Of a stretch of DNA of 10,168 nucleotides, positions 1 to 6,381 are shown piece after piece; positions within the stretch are counted from its first letter, which is position 1, and the number at the start of each line of letters is the position of its first letter. The stretch is from Chloroflexia bacterium (GTDB lineage Bacteria; Chloroflexota; Chloroflexia; Thermomicrobiales; UBA6265), in assembly GCA_013694885.1 (NCBI GenBank), contig JACDBO010000266.1, positions 1 through 10,168 of the forward strand. The letters are read 5' to 3'. Made by a program: the position numbers and the translations under genes. The notes beneath the pieces were generated by a model that worked only from the letters and a program-made list of their open reading frames with translations, was not told the origin of the DNA and made no database searches.

Positions 1-170
1 TGATCGCTGTGGTCGAGGATGGCCGGATCGTCGACCGCGGCTCCCATGATCAGCTGCTCGCGCGAGGCGGTCGCTATCTTGACTTCTACCGTTTGCAACT
101 GTCGGAATCACCGCCGTCTGCCGAGCATCCGGGCGACAACGTGGTCCCGATGAAGCGAGTCCCCGCATGA
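1..170 (+). CDS. ABC exporter ATPase/permease, C-terminal end (partial)
   Basis: Only the last 55 codons lie in the window, read in the third frame to a TGA at 168-170. The visible protein begins IAVVEDGRIVDRGSHDQLLA and continues with GGRYLDFYRLQL. This is the end of an exporter-type ABC nucleotide-binding domain: the strand after the H-loop (VVEDGRIVDRG), then the SHDQLL helix and the G-x-Y-x-x-x-Y-x-x-Q-like tail typical of MsbA/LmrA-type half transporters. The Walker and signature motifs lie upstream of the window, so fusion to a permease domain is inferred from family habit. A short polar tail of about 20 residues follows the domain. The stop overlaps the start of the next gene as ATGA, which suggests translational coupling. 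The exported substrate is unknown. Confidence 0.85.
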   Translation, partial: IAVVEDGRIVDRGSHDQLLARGGRYLDFYRLQLSESPPSAEHPGDNVVPMKRVPA

Positions 171-2512
171 CCTCATTGCTTCCCCCCGATCGCTTCCTGC
201 CAGGGCTGGCGCCATCACTCGACGAGCGAGGCATGATGGACCTGGTTGCCGCTCACCTGCCCGACTGCCGGACCGGAGAGCTCGTGGTCCTCGGCTGCCA
301 GCCTCGCTACCTCCGCTACAAGCCTGAGACACGTTGTCTGGTCCAATACGACCTCATCCTGCGGGACCGGGCCGGCACGACCCATGCGCTGAGCGCCCAC
401 ATCAGCATATTCGCGGACGACCGGGGCCAGCGCCGCTGGAAGAGCGGCCGAATGGCGCGGCTCATTGAGCGAACATCACGCCGCCAGAGCGAGCCGCCTC
501 ACGTCCGCGCGGTCTACCTTGCTGACCTTCATGCCCTGCTCCAGATCTACCCCATCGACTACGATCTTCGGCGTCTCGAACGCGCGACAGATCCTCGGTA
601 CATGTCGAAAGTGTTCCGCGACTCGCTTCCCGCCAGCGGAGACGTCGTGGCGCCAACCCCGCCTGCGCTGCTTCGCTACAAACCCGAACGCAAGGCGCTC
701 CTTCGCTTCGCCCTTCAGGGCGGTTCCTTCGACACGCTCTACGCCAAGCTCCACACCCACGACCGCGGCGCGCTTCTGCTCCGCGCCACCGAATCGCTCA
801 TTCAGGCGGGCGTGGCCACGCCGCGGGCGCTCATCCATGTCCCCCGGCTTCACCTCATCGGCCACGAGGAAGCCGCGGGAATCCAGCTGGCGTCACGACG
901 AGGCAATCCCGATTTCACCGGATGGATGGTGCCGCTTGCGTTGGTCTTGACGCGGCTCCAGTCCATCCACGTGCCCAACTTACCCGAGCACCGCCTGGCC
1001 GATGAAGCCGCGACGATCGCGCGTACGACCCAGTGGCTCAGCCAGGTCGCACCGCACCTCGCATCTCGCCTGACCCGGCTCGGCGATCAGATCACATCGA
1101 GCCTCGCCGCCGCGCCGGAGCGCATGACCACGATTCACGGCGACTTCTACGACGATCAAGCTCTCGTTTCTGAGGCCGGAGTCGTCCTCATCGATCTCGA
1201 CGAACTACGCCGCGGACACCCGCTCCTCGATATCGGCAACATGCTCGCCCATCTCACCTCCGGCCAGGCGCGCGGCGAGGACACCGGCGCGGCCCGCGAG
1301 GCGTTTCTCGCCGTGAACCAGCACCGTGATCACACCGCGGCGGACGTTGCCCTGTTCGAAGCCGCGGCGCTCGTGAAACTGGCGCCCGGCCCGTGTCGCC
1401 GGATCGAGCCGAACTGGCCCGAAAGCATCGAGCGGATCGTCCGTCTCGCGGAGATGCGCCTCGCCCAGAGTCAGCGGACCGTCGCCTGGTCGCCCGGCAC
1501 TGGCGGGAACGAGGCAACGTCCGGCCCTGTGCGTGATCCAGCCCTACCCCAATTGCAGACCCTTCAGAACCCCATCCAAATGGCGGCGGAACTCGGCCGA
1601 ATCGACGCTGGTCGACCCATATCGGTTCAGGCCATCGCGCTGATCCGTCACAAGCCGGGGCGTCGGGCGATTGTTCGGTACGACATCGGTCCCGACGGAT
1701 GCGACGGTGGCCGCGCGGACCGACTCTACGCCAAGACATTTGCCAGCGAGCGTGGGGCACGCGTCTACCAGATCACCCGCGCCATTGCCACGGCGCAAGC
1801 ATTCGGGCCGGATGTTGCGCTGCCCGAACCGGTCGCGTTTCTGCCGCACCTGAAGTTGCTCGTGCAGCGCGCGGTACCGGGCGAACCGGTCGGGGCCGCC
1901 TTGCTGGCCGGCGATCGTGCCCTGGCGTCCCGGATTGCCACATCGCTCCACCGGCTCCATACGTCCGGCCTCGATCTTGGCCGCGAGCACGACCTGGCGA
2001 AAGAGCTTTCGCCGCTCCCGGACAGCGCCGCGAGGATCGACGCCCAATGTCCAGAACTCAACGCGCTTGCGTCGTCGTGCCTGTCCCACGTCGATCAGGC
2101 CGGCACGCGGGATTGGCCGTGGCGTTGGCGACCGGTCCATCGAGACTTCTACGACGCTCAAATCCTGATCCACGACGGAACACTCGCCGTCCTCGACCTG
2201 GACGACGCCGCGATGTCCGAACCGGCGGTTGACGTCGCCAACTTCGCGGCTCACCTGCGTCTTCTGGGAGTCCGGAGATGGGGCAATGCCGCGGCGCTGT
2301 TCGCGGTCGAGCGCGCGGCTGCTGATCGCTACCGGACGCTCGATCCTGACCTCAACGCGGAGCTGCTCAGGTTCCTCACAGCAACGACACTCTTCCGCTT
2401 GGCTGGCATCCATGTTCAACGATCCAACGGTGCTCGTGTGGCCAGGTTGCTGCTCGAATCGTGTGATCGACTGCTTCGTGTATCCGAGATCCCCATTGCT
2501 GACAGGGTGTAG
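167..2512 (+). CDS. Tandem APH-like phosphotransferase with an extra N-lobe
   Basis: This 781-residue protein holds two kinase units of the aminoglycoside phosphotransferase/choline kinase fold. Unit A has the N-lobe motif LLRYKPERKALLRF at 168-181, likely ATP-binding Lys194 in LYAKL, a Brenner-type catalytic loop HGDFYDDQ at 324-331 (Asp326) and the metal-binding segment IDLDE (Asp343). Unit B repeats this with LIRHKPGRRAIVRYD at 492-506, Lys523 in LYAKT, HRDFYDAQ at 658-665 (Asp660) and LDLDD (Asp677). A third N-lobe-like segment at about 36-140 (YLRYKPETRCLVQYDL) has no catalytic loop of its own, and its lysine position appears to be His78. In both loops the usual final Asn is Gln. Family members phosphorylate small-molecule hydroxyls; the substrate here is not recognisable. 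The start at 167 is fixed by the ATGA overlap with the exporter gene, so self-protection or a shared glycan pathway is possible but unproven. The TAG stop lies in the edge of a dispersed repeat. Confidence 0.85.
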   Translation: MTSLLPPDRFLPGLAPSLDERGMMDLVAAHLPDCRTGELVVLGCQPRYLRYKPETRCLVQYDLILRDRAGTTHALSAHISIFADDRGQRRWKSGRMARLIERTSRRQSEPPHVRAVYLADLHALLQIYPIDYDLRRLERATDPRYMSKVFRDSLPASGDVVAPTPPALLRYKPERKALLRFALQGGSFDTLYAKLHTHDRGALLLRATESLIQAGVATPRALIHVPRLHLIGHEEAAGIQLASRRGNPDFTGWMVPLALVLTRLQSIHVPNLPEHRLADEAATIARTTQWLSQVAPHLASRLTRLGDQITSSLAAAPERMTTIHGDFYDDQALVSEAGVVLIDLDELRRGHPLLDIGNMLAHLTSGQARGEDTGAAREAFLAVNQHRDHTAADVALFEAAALVKLAPGPCRRIEPNWPESIERIVRLAEMRLAQSQRTVAWSPGTGGNEATSGPVRDPALPQLQTLQNPIQMAAELGRIDAGRPISVQAIALIRHKPGRRAIVRYDIGPDGCDGGRADRLYAKTFASERGARVYQITRAIATAQAFGPDVALPEPVAFLPHLKLLVQRAVPGEPVGAALLAGDRALASRIATSLHRLHTSGLDLGREHDLAKELSPLPDSAARIDAQCPELNALASSCLSHVDQAGTRDWPWRWRPVHRDFYDAQILIHDGTLAVLDLDDAAMSEPAVDVANFAAHLRLLGVRRWGNAAALFAVERAAADRYRTLDPDLNAELLRFLTATTLFRLAGIHVQRSNGARVARLLLESCDRLLRVSEIPIADRV

Positions 2513-2602
2513 AGGCGGACGGCGGGAGCCCGCCGTCCACGAATTGACGCCAAACCGGGTTATCGACCTTCGCTCGATGGGCGGATGCCATCCACCCCTC
2601 CA
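2509..2602 (+). repeat. Dispersed palindromic repeat, copy 1
   Basis: The element begins GTAGAGGCGG and ends ACCCCTCC, a degraded version of the GTAGGGGCG/CGCCCCTAC ends seen at 8469-8559. The left arm is a perfect 10 bp inverted repeat, 2517-2526 against 2529-2538. The right arm, around 2579-2597, is a second, weaker palindrome. The 20 bases at 2574-2593 are identical to 8532-8551. The 23 bases at 2560-2582 match the reverse complement of 9514-9536 at 22 positions. The left end overlaps the TAG stop of the preceding gene at 2510-2512. No coding capacity is visible. Confidence 0.8.
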
Positions 2603-2635
2603 TCGGTCCTCGGCGCGGGTCGTGCGGTGGCGGTG

Positions 2636-2664
2636 TTGACACCGCCGCGGCCGCCTGACAGACT
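2636..2664 (+). promoter_or_regulatory. Possible sigma-70-type promoter for the binding-protein gene
   Basis: A perfect TTGACA (2636-2641) is followed after 17 bases by CAGACT (2659-2664). The second box shares only three positions with TATAAT. It sits about 105 bases upstream of the ATG at 2770, directly after repeat copy 1 and just before the inverted repeat at 2675-2706. Spacing and position support it, the weak -10 box counts against it, and there is no transcript evidence. Confidence 0.4.
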
Positions 2665-2674
2665 CCGGCGGCGC

Positions 2675-2706
2675 GCGGAGACAACGACGTGCGGAATTGT
2701 CTCCGC
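2675..2706 (+). promoter_or_regulatory. Perfect 10 bp inverted repeat in the leader
   Basis: GCGGAGACAA (2675-2684) and TTGTCTCCGC (2697-2706) are exact reverse complements separated by 12 bases. The arm centres are 22 bp apart, about two helical turns, as expected for a dimeric repressor site. It could instead fold as a stem-loop in the 5' leader of the mRNA. It lies about 10 bases after the possible -10 box and 64 bases before the ATG at 2770. Confidence 0.6.
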
Positions 2707-2733
2707 CTATCGTGCGGCGACGCCCCGGCCGAA

Positions 2734-2752
2734 CGGCCCGGGTGCCGGGCCG
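2734..2752 (+). promoter_or_regulatory. GC-only hairpin next to the Shine-Dalgarno site
   Basis: CGGCCCGG (2734-2741) pairs perfectly with CCGGGCCG (2745-2752) around a 3-base loop. The stem ends two bases before AGGAGG (2755-2760). The hairpin leaves the ribosome-binding site just outside the stem, so it could set mRNA stability or ribosome access. A competing pairing with the upstream GGCCG around 2726-2731 is also possible. Confidence 0.5.
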
Positions 2753-2754
2753 CG

Positions 2755-2760
2755 AGGAGG
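2755..2760 (+). promoter_or_regulatory. Shine-Dalgarno site AGGAGG, decides start at 2770
   Basis: A perfect AGGAGG lies nine bases before the ATG at 2770. It favours this start over the in-frame GTG at 2689, which would add 27 residues ahead of the Tat signal and would lie inside the inverted repeat. Confidence 0.85.
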
Positions 2761-2769
2761 ATTGAAACT

Positions 2770-4479
2770 ATGCGTTCATCGCAATCGCCGAAAACTGAAT
2801 CCGCATTCGGTTCGGGCGCCGTCAGCCGGCGGCGCGTGCTGGCAGCGTCGCTGAAAACGTCGACCGCCGCTGCCCTCTCCTTGCCGCTCGCCAATCGCGT
2901 TGCCGCCCAGGCCACGCCCCAGGCGACCCCCGGCGCAACTCCCGGCGCAACGCCGGGCGCATCGGCGGGCGCGGTCGTCTCCAGCGTCGAGGGGGTCCCC
3001 ACCGCCTACACGCAATACCCCGAACCGTTCACGACGGTGAGCGAGACCCCCGGCGGCGGCGGTGCGGTCCGCGTGCTGGCACTCTCCTACTCACCTCCCC
3101 CTACACCGAGGGAGGACAACCAGTACTGGCAGGAACTGGAGACCCGCCTCGGGGTGACGTGGGAAGCCGACCTCGTGCCGATCGACAGCTACGGCGAACG
3201 CATCTCGACCACCTTCGCCGGTGGTGACCTGCCGGACCTCTTTTATCTCCTGCCGAGCGCCACCCGGCCGGTGATCTACGAGGCGATCGAGCAGGGCGCC
3301 TTCGCCGACCTCACCGACATTCTCGGCTCCGATCAGATCAACGAGTTTCCCAACCTGGCCGCCTACCCGTCCTACCTCTGGGACGCGGTGCGGGTCAACG
3401 GCCGCATCTGGGGTGTCCCGAAACCGGTCCTGCGCAACAACGACCCCACCTACTACCGGCGCGACTGGGGCAATGCCCTCGGTTTCGAGACCCTCGCCGA
3501 CAGCCAGATCGTCCACGACATGCTCGTCGCGATGTCGACCAACGATCCGGACGGCAACGGTGCCGCCGACACCTATGGCCTCGCCCCATTCGGCGGCGGC
3601 TGGGGCGCATTCATCATCAACCAGATGTTCGGAGTGCCCTACCTGTGGCGTCTGAACGACGACGGTACGCTGGCCAACGCCATCGAGACCGACGAGTACC
3701 GCCAGTCGCTGGAGTACATCGTGCGCCTCAATGCCGACGGCGCCTACCACCCGGATACCGTCAACCTCAACGTTACCCAGGCCGAGGAGCTGATGCTGGG
3801 CGGCCGCACCGGCATGGCGACCAACGGATTCGCGGCGATCTTCGGCAACGGTGGCTACCGGCAGGAGGTCAAGGCGGTCGTGCCGGCGGCCGATCTGCAC
3901 CCGATCATCATGCCGGGCGCCACCGGTGGCAAAGGCATCACCTACCAGACGCCGGGGTTCTTCGGCTTCACGGCGATCTCCGCCCAGGCCGCCCAGGATG
4001 ATGCGCGCCTGCGCGAGTTGCTGCGGGTGATGAACTACCTCGTCGCCCCCTTCGGCAGTGAGGAGAACACGTTCCTCAACTACGGCATCCCCGGCGTACA
4101 CTCCGAGGAACTGCCCGACGGAGGCTTCGAACGCACCGAGCAGGGCACGGCCGACCGCAGCGCACTGGTCTACCCATTCCTGAGCGAGAATTACTTCTAC
4201 TACTCCGGCCTGCCGGACGAGGCCACCTTCGCCCAGCAGTACAACGAGCAGATGGCGGCCGTCGCCGTCGCCAACCCGACCGCCGGTCTCTTCTCGCCGA
4301 CCAACGGCGAGCAGGGCGCCGAGCTGACCCAGTACCTCGCTGACACCTACACCTCGATCGTCACCGGCCGCGAACCGATCACGGCGCTGGACACGATGAT
4401 CAGCGAGTGGAAGAGCCGTGGCGGCGACCAGATCCGCCAGGAGTACCAGGACGCCATCGCCCAACGCGAGTCGAGCTAG
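2770..4479 (+). CDS. Sugar ABC transporter substrate-binding protein, Tat signal (LplA/LipO-like)
   Basis: This is a 569-residue extracytoplasmic binding protein of the CUT1 type, closest by eye to the LplA/YtcQ (LipO) group. The N-terminus carries a twin-arginine motif, SRRRVL at 19-24, a hydrophobic stretch at about 31-41 and an Ala-rich cleavage region near 45-48. A low-complexity ATPGATPGATPGA linker follows (about 48-64). There is no lipobox, and the whole protein has no cysteine. Family features include the segment at about 116-158 (DNQYWQELETRLGVTWE, then FAGGDLPDLFYLLP) and a calcium-loop-like DPDGNGAADTYGLA at 259-272, with Asp259, Asp261, Asn263 and Asp267 as candidate ligands. Such proteins deliver oligosaccharides to two permeases; matching permeases lie at 6411-8323 on the other strand. 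The ligand is unknown. The start was chosen for the AGGAGG and the Tat motif position. Confidence 0.88.
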   Translation: MRSSQSPKTESAFGSGAVSRRRVLAASLKTSTAAALSLPLANRVAAQATPQATPGATPGATPGASAGAVVSSVEGVPTAYTQYPEPFTTVSETPGGGGAVRVLALSYSPPPTPREDNQYWQELETRLGVTWEADLVPIDSYGERISTTFAGGDLPDLFYLLPSATRPVIYEAIEQGAFADLTDILGSDQINEFPNLAAYPSYLWDAVRVNGRIWGVPKPVLRNNDPTYYRRDWGNALGFETLADSQIVHDMLVAMSTNDPDGNGAADTYGLAPFGGGWGAFIINQMFGVPYLWRLNDDGTLANAIETDEYRQSLEYIVRLNADGAYHPDTVNLNVTQAEELMLGGRTGMATNGFAAIFGNGGYRQEVKAVVPAADLHPIIMPGATGGKGITYQTPGFFGFTAISAQAAQDDARLRELLRVMNYLVAPFGSEENTFLNYGIPGVHSEELPDGGFERTEQGTADRSALVYPFLSENYFYYSGLPDEATFAQQYNEQMAAVAVANPTAGLFSPTNGEQGAELTQYLADTYTSIVTGREPITALDTMISEWKSRGGDQIRQEYQDAIAQRESS

Positions 4480-4497
4480 GAGCCCTCGCCCCAACGA

Positions 4498-4518
4498 AGG
4501 ACTCAGGACTCAGGACTG
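4498..4518 (+). repeat. Heptad tandem repeat AGGACT(C/G), three units
   Basis: Three head-to-tail heptads read AGGACTC, AGGACTC, AGGACTG, followed by AG. The last part also forms a short stem, ACTCA (4508-4512) with TGAGT (4517-4521). The 9-mer AGGACTGAG at 4512-4520 recurs at 6333-6341 in another intergenic gap. Confidence 0.7.
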
Positions 4519-4523
4519 AGTTG

Positions 4524-4613
4524 GACCCCTCTCCCAGAATTGGGAGCGTCTCCTCCCCCGAGTCGGGGGAGGTCGGGAGGGGGTAGTGGCCCGCCAGCGC
4601 CGGGGTGAGGGCC
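4524..4613 (+). repeat. Hairpin-rich intergenic element, possibly a dispersed repeat or terminator
   Basis: Two consecutive palindromes are visible: CTCCCA-GAAT-TGGGAG (4531-4546) and a long stem, CCTCCCCCGA (4552-4561) with TCGGGGGAGG (4563-4572). The flanks CCCCTCTCCC and GGGAGGGGG can pair around the second stem. The tail CCGGGGTGAGGGC (4601-4613) together with CCCCTCTCCC resembles, from memory, a repeat common in GC-rich Chloroflexota genomes. No T-tract follows, so intrinsic termination after the binding-protein gene is only a possibility. Only one copy is in the window. Confidence 0.5.
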
Positions 4614-4631
4614 CGTCCGCGGAGAAATCCC

Positions 4632-5606
4632 ATGCCGCCCAACCCTGACATCCGCGCCTACGCCGCCGGTGACGAGGCGGGGGTACTCGCCGTCTGGAAC
4701 GAGGCGATGTGGGCGGACCCGATCACGGCCACCGCCTGGCGGTCGCGCTATCTGCTCGACCCGAACTTCGCGGCGCACGACTGCCCGGTTGCGGTCGACC
4801 CTGTGACCGGGCAGGTCGTCGGTTTCGCGCTCGGGTTCACGGAACCAGCGTCGCCGGGCGAGACGTGGGTCGTCGCCTTCGGGGTGGCCGCGTCGCACCG
4901 CCGGCAAGGCATCGGCGCCGCGCTGATGACGTGGCTGGAGGCAAGGTGGCGAGCGGCCGGTATCGCCCGCATCCAATTCGGACCGTACATCCCCGGTTAT
5001 GTGACACCCGGCATCGACGTCGCCGACTACGCCGACGCGGTGCGGTTCCTGCACGCCATCGGCGCCACGGAGCTCTCCCGCCCGCTCAGCATGAAGGTGT
5101 CCCTGACCGGCTACCGTGCCGCCCCGATCACCGGAGAACAGGAAGCGGCGTTGGCCCGCGCCGGAGTCATCGTGCGACCGGCCGCGCCCACCGACATCCT
5201 GCCGCTGCTGCAATTTCTGGATACGCATTTCTCAGCCTGGGGCGACGACGCGCGGCCCGTCCTGCGCGATCTCTTCGCCGGCGACCCGCGCCCGGTCACG
5301 ATGTTCGTGGCCGAAGACGCCGAGGACAACGGCGCGATCATCGGCTACGCCCAGACCCGCAATGAGCGCTTCGGCCCGTTCGGCGTGGATGAGGCTTATC
5401 GGGGACGCGGCGTCGGCGCGGTCCTGCTGTCGAAGACGCTCCTCGCCATGCGCGCCAACGGGTTCCACTGCGCCTGGTTCCTCTGGACCAGCGACCGCGC
5501 CGCCAGGCTCTACCAGCAGCACGGCTTCGCGGAGGTCCGCCGCTTCGCCCTGATGGCCAAGACCATCGACCACGACGGGTCACCACCCGAGGAGTCAGTC
5601 TCGTGA
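4632..5606 (+). CDS. Tandem GNAT-family N-acetyltransferase
   Basis: A 324-residue protein with two GNAT folds in series. The first (about 5-160) has the acetyl-CoA pyrophosphate-binding motif A as VAASHRRQGIGAALMTWLE, with R90-R91-Q-G-I-G-A. The second (about 179-312) has VDEAYRGRGVGAVLLSKTLL, with R257-G-R-G-V-G-A, followed by the usual motif B region SDRAARLYQQHGFAEVRRF at 287-305. Both motifs look complete, so either half could bind acetyl-CoA. In the best-known tandem GNAT, mycothiol synthase MshD, only one half is thought to be catalytic. The acceptor cannot be told. The ATG at 4632 is preferred over the in-frame GTG at 4605 because GGAG lies seven bases before it and the GNAT fold begins right after. 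The stop overlaps the next start as GTGA, so this and the PIG-L gene are very probably co-translated. Confidence 0.85.
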   Translation: MPPNPDIRAYAAGDEAGVLAVWNEAMWADPITATAWRSRYLLDPNFAAHDCPVAVDPVTGQVVGFALGFTEPASPGETWVVAFGVAASHRRQGIGAALMTWLEARWRAAGIARIQFGPYIPGYVTPGIDVADYADAVRFLHAIGATELSRPLSMKVSLTGYRAAPITGEQEAALARAGVIVRPAAPTDILPLLQFLDTHFSAWGDDARPVLRDLFAGDPRPVTMFVAEDAEDNGAIIGYAQTRNERFGPFGVDEAYRGRGVGAVLLSKTLLAMRANGFHCAWFLWTSDRAARLYQQHGFAEVRRFALMAKTIDHDGSPPEESVS

Positions 5607-6322
5607 GCAATCAGCGACCGGACGCGCCGGGGATCATGGTCATCGGCGCCCACGCCGCCGACGCCGAGCTGATGGGCGGCGCCGCGGTCCTCGCCCACCA
5701 GCGACAGGGCTGGCGCTCGGTGCTGGTCCACCTCACGCTCGGCGAGAAGGGCAGCAAGACCCTCAGCGCCGACGAGTACGCGGCGGTCAAGCGCGAGGAA
5801 GCCGCCCGCGCGGCCGAGATGCTCGGTTCAGACCTGGAGATCCTGCCCTGGCTGGACGGCGAGTTGCCGGTCAACGACGAGGTCCAGTGGGCGATCGCCG
5901 ACCTGATCCGCAAGCACAAGCCGGACGTGATCCTGACCCATTGGAAGGGCAGCATCCACACCGACCACACCAACTGCCACGAGAACGTGCTGGCCTCCCT
6001 CTTCTTCGCGGGCCTCAAGACATTCGTCCGCGAGTACCCGAACCACTACCCCCGCGCGATCTACTTCGCCGAGAACTGGGAGGACCAGGAAGACTTCGTC
6101 TCCGAGGTCTACCTCGACACCGCCGCCGACTGGGACACCTACGCCAAAGCCGCCGCCTGCTACACCCTGATCAGCGGCCCTGACCCCCCGTTCCGCTATC
6201 TCCAGTGGTACGACGGCACCAGCCGCGCCCGCGGCGCCGAGCGCCACCTCGACCGCGCCGTCGCCCTGATGCCCCACCGCTCGTACTACTCGCGCCGTCG
6301 CCTGCTGCCTTCACTGGCGTGA
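5603..6322 (+). CDS. PIG-L/LmbE-family protein with a variant HAAD active site
   Basis: A 239-residue protein of the PIG-L (LmbE-like) metal-dependent N-deacetylase superfamily, usual in length. After the first strand it reads GIMVIGAHAADAELMGG. The zinc ligands of the family HPDD motif are kept (His17, Asp20), but the third position, the catalytic base in MshB-type deacetylases, is Ala19 instead of Asp. The second metal site HxDH is present as HTDH (His119, Asp121, His122). Family members deacetylate GlcNAc-linked substrates. From memory, some members with a similar HAAD motif, such as GalB-type hydratases, do other chemistry, so the reaction is left open. The start is GTG at 5603, with GAGGAG (5589-5594) eight bases upstream and a 4 bp overlap with the GNAT gene. 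The neighbouring sugar transport genes suggest a carbohydrate substrate. Confidence 0.82.
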   Translation: MSNQRPDAPGIMVIGAHAADAELMGGAAVLAHQRQGWRSVLVHLTLGEKGSKTLSADEYAAVKREEAARAAEMLGSDLEILPWLDGELPVNDEVQWAIADLIRKHKPDVILTHWKGSIHTDHTNCHENVLASLFFAGLKTFVREYPNHYPRAIYFAENWEDQEDFVSEVYLDTAADWDTYAKAAACYTLISGPDPPFRYLQWYDGTSRARGAERHLDRAVALMPHRSYYSRRRLLPSLA

Positions 6323-6381
6323 TGGAGGGCCGAGGACTGAGGACAGTCGAGAGTTCAGTGCGGAACGACATTCCCCTCTGC

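Noticed and set aside
1544..2419. 291-codon minus-strand frame opposite the kinase gene, and a similar 289-codon frame at 8704-9573 opposite the SDR gene
   Set aside because: Both lie fully or mostly opposite genes with intact catalytic motifs, lack recognisable domains, and are expected shadows in GC-rich DNA.
2689..2769. N-terminal extension of the binding protein from GTG at 2689
   Set aside because: It would start inside the 10 bp inverted repeat, has no Shine-Dalgarno site, and would put 27 unrelated residues before the Tat signal. ATG 2770 has AGGAGG at nine bases.
3091..4494. Long open frame (467 codons) on the minus strand opposite the binding-protein gene
   Set aside because: The plus-strand product has clear family motifs, a signal peptide and a strong ribosome-binding site. 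The antisense frame is a by-product of GC-rich codon use and gives a low-complexity product rich in Val, Gly, Arg and Asp.
4552..4572. Classical intrinsic terminator after the binding-protein gene
   Set aside because: The stem is strong but is followed by TCGGGAGGGGG instead of a T-tract, so it is recorded only as a hairpin element.
4605..4631. GTG start at 4605 for the GNAT gene
   Set aside because: It lies in the intergenic hairpin element and adds an Arg/Pro-rich leader outside the GNAT fold. ATG 4632 has GGAG at a good distance.
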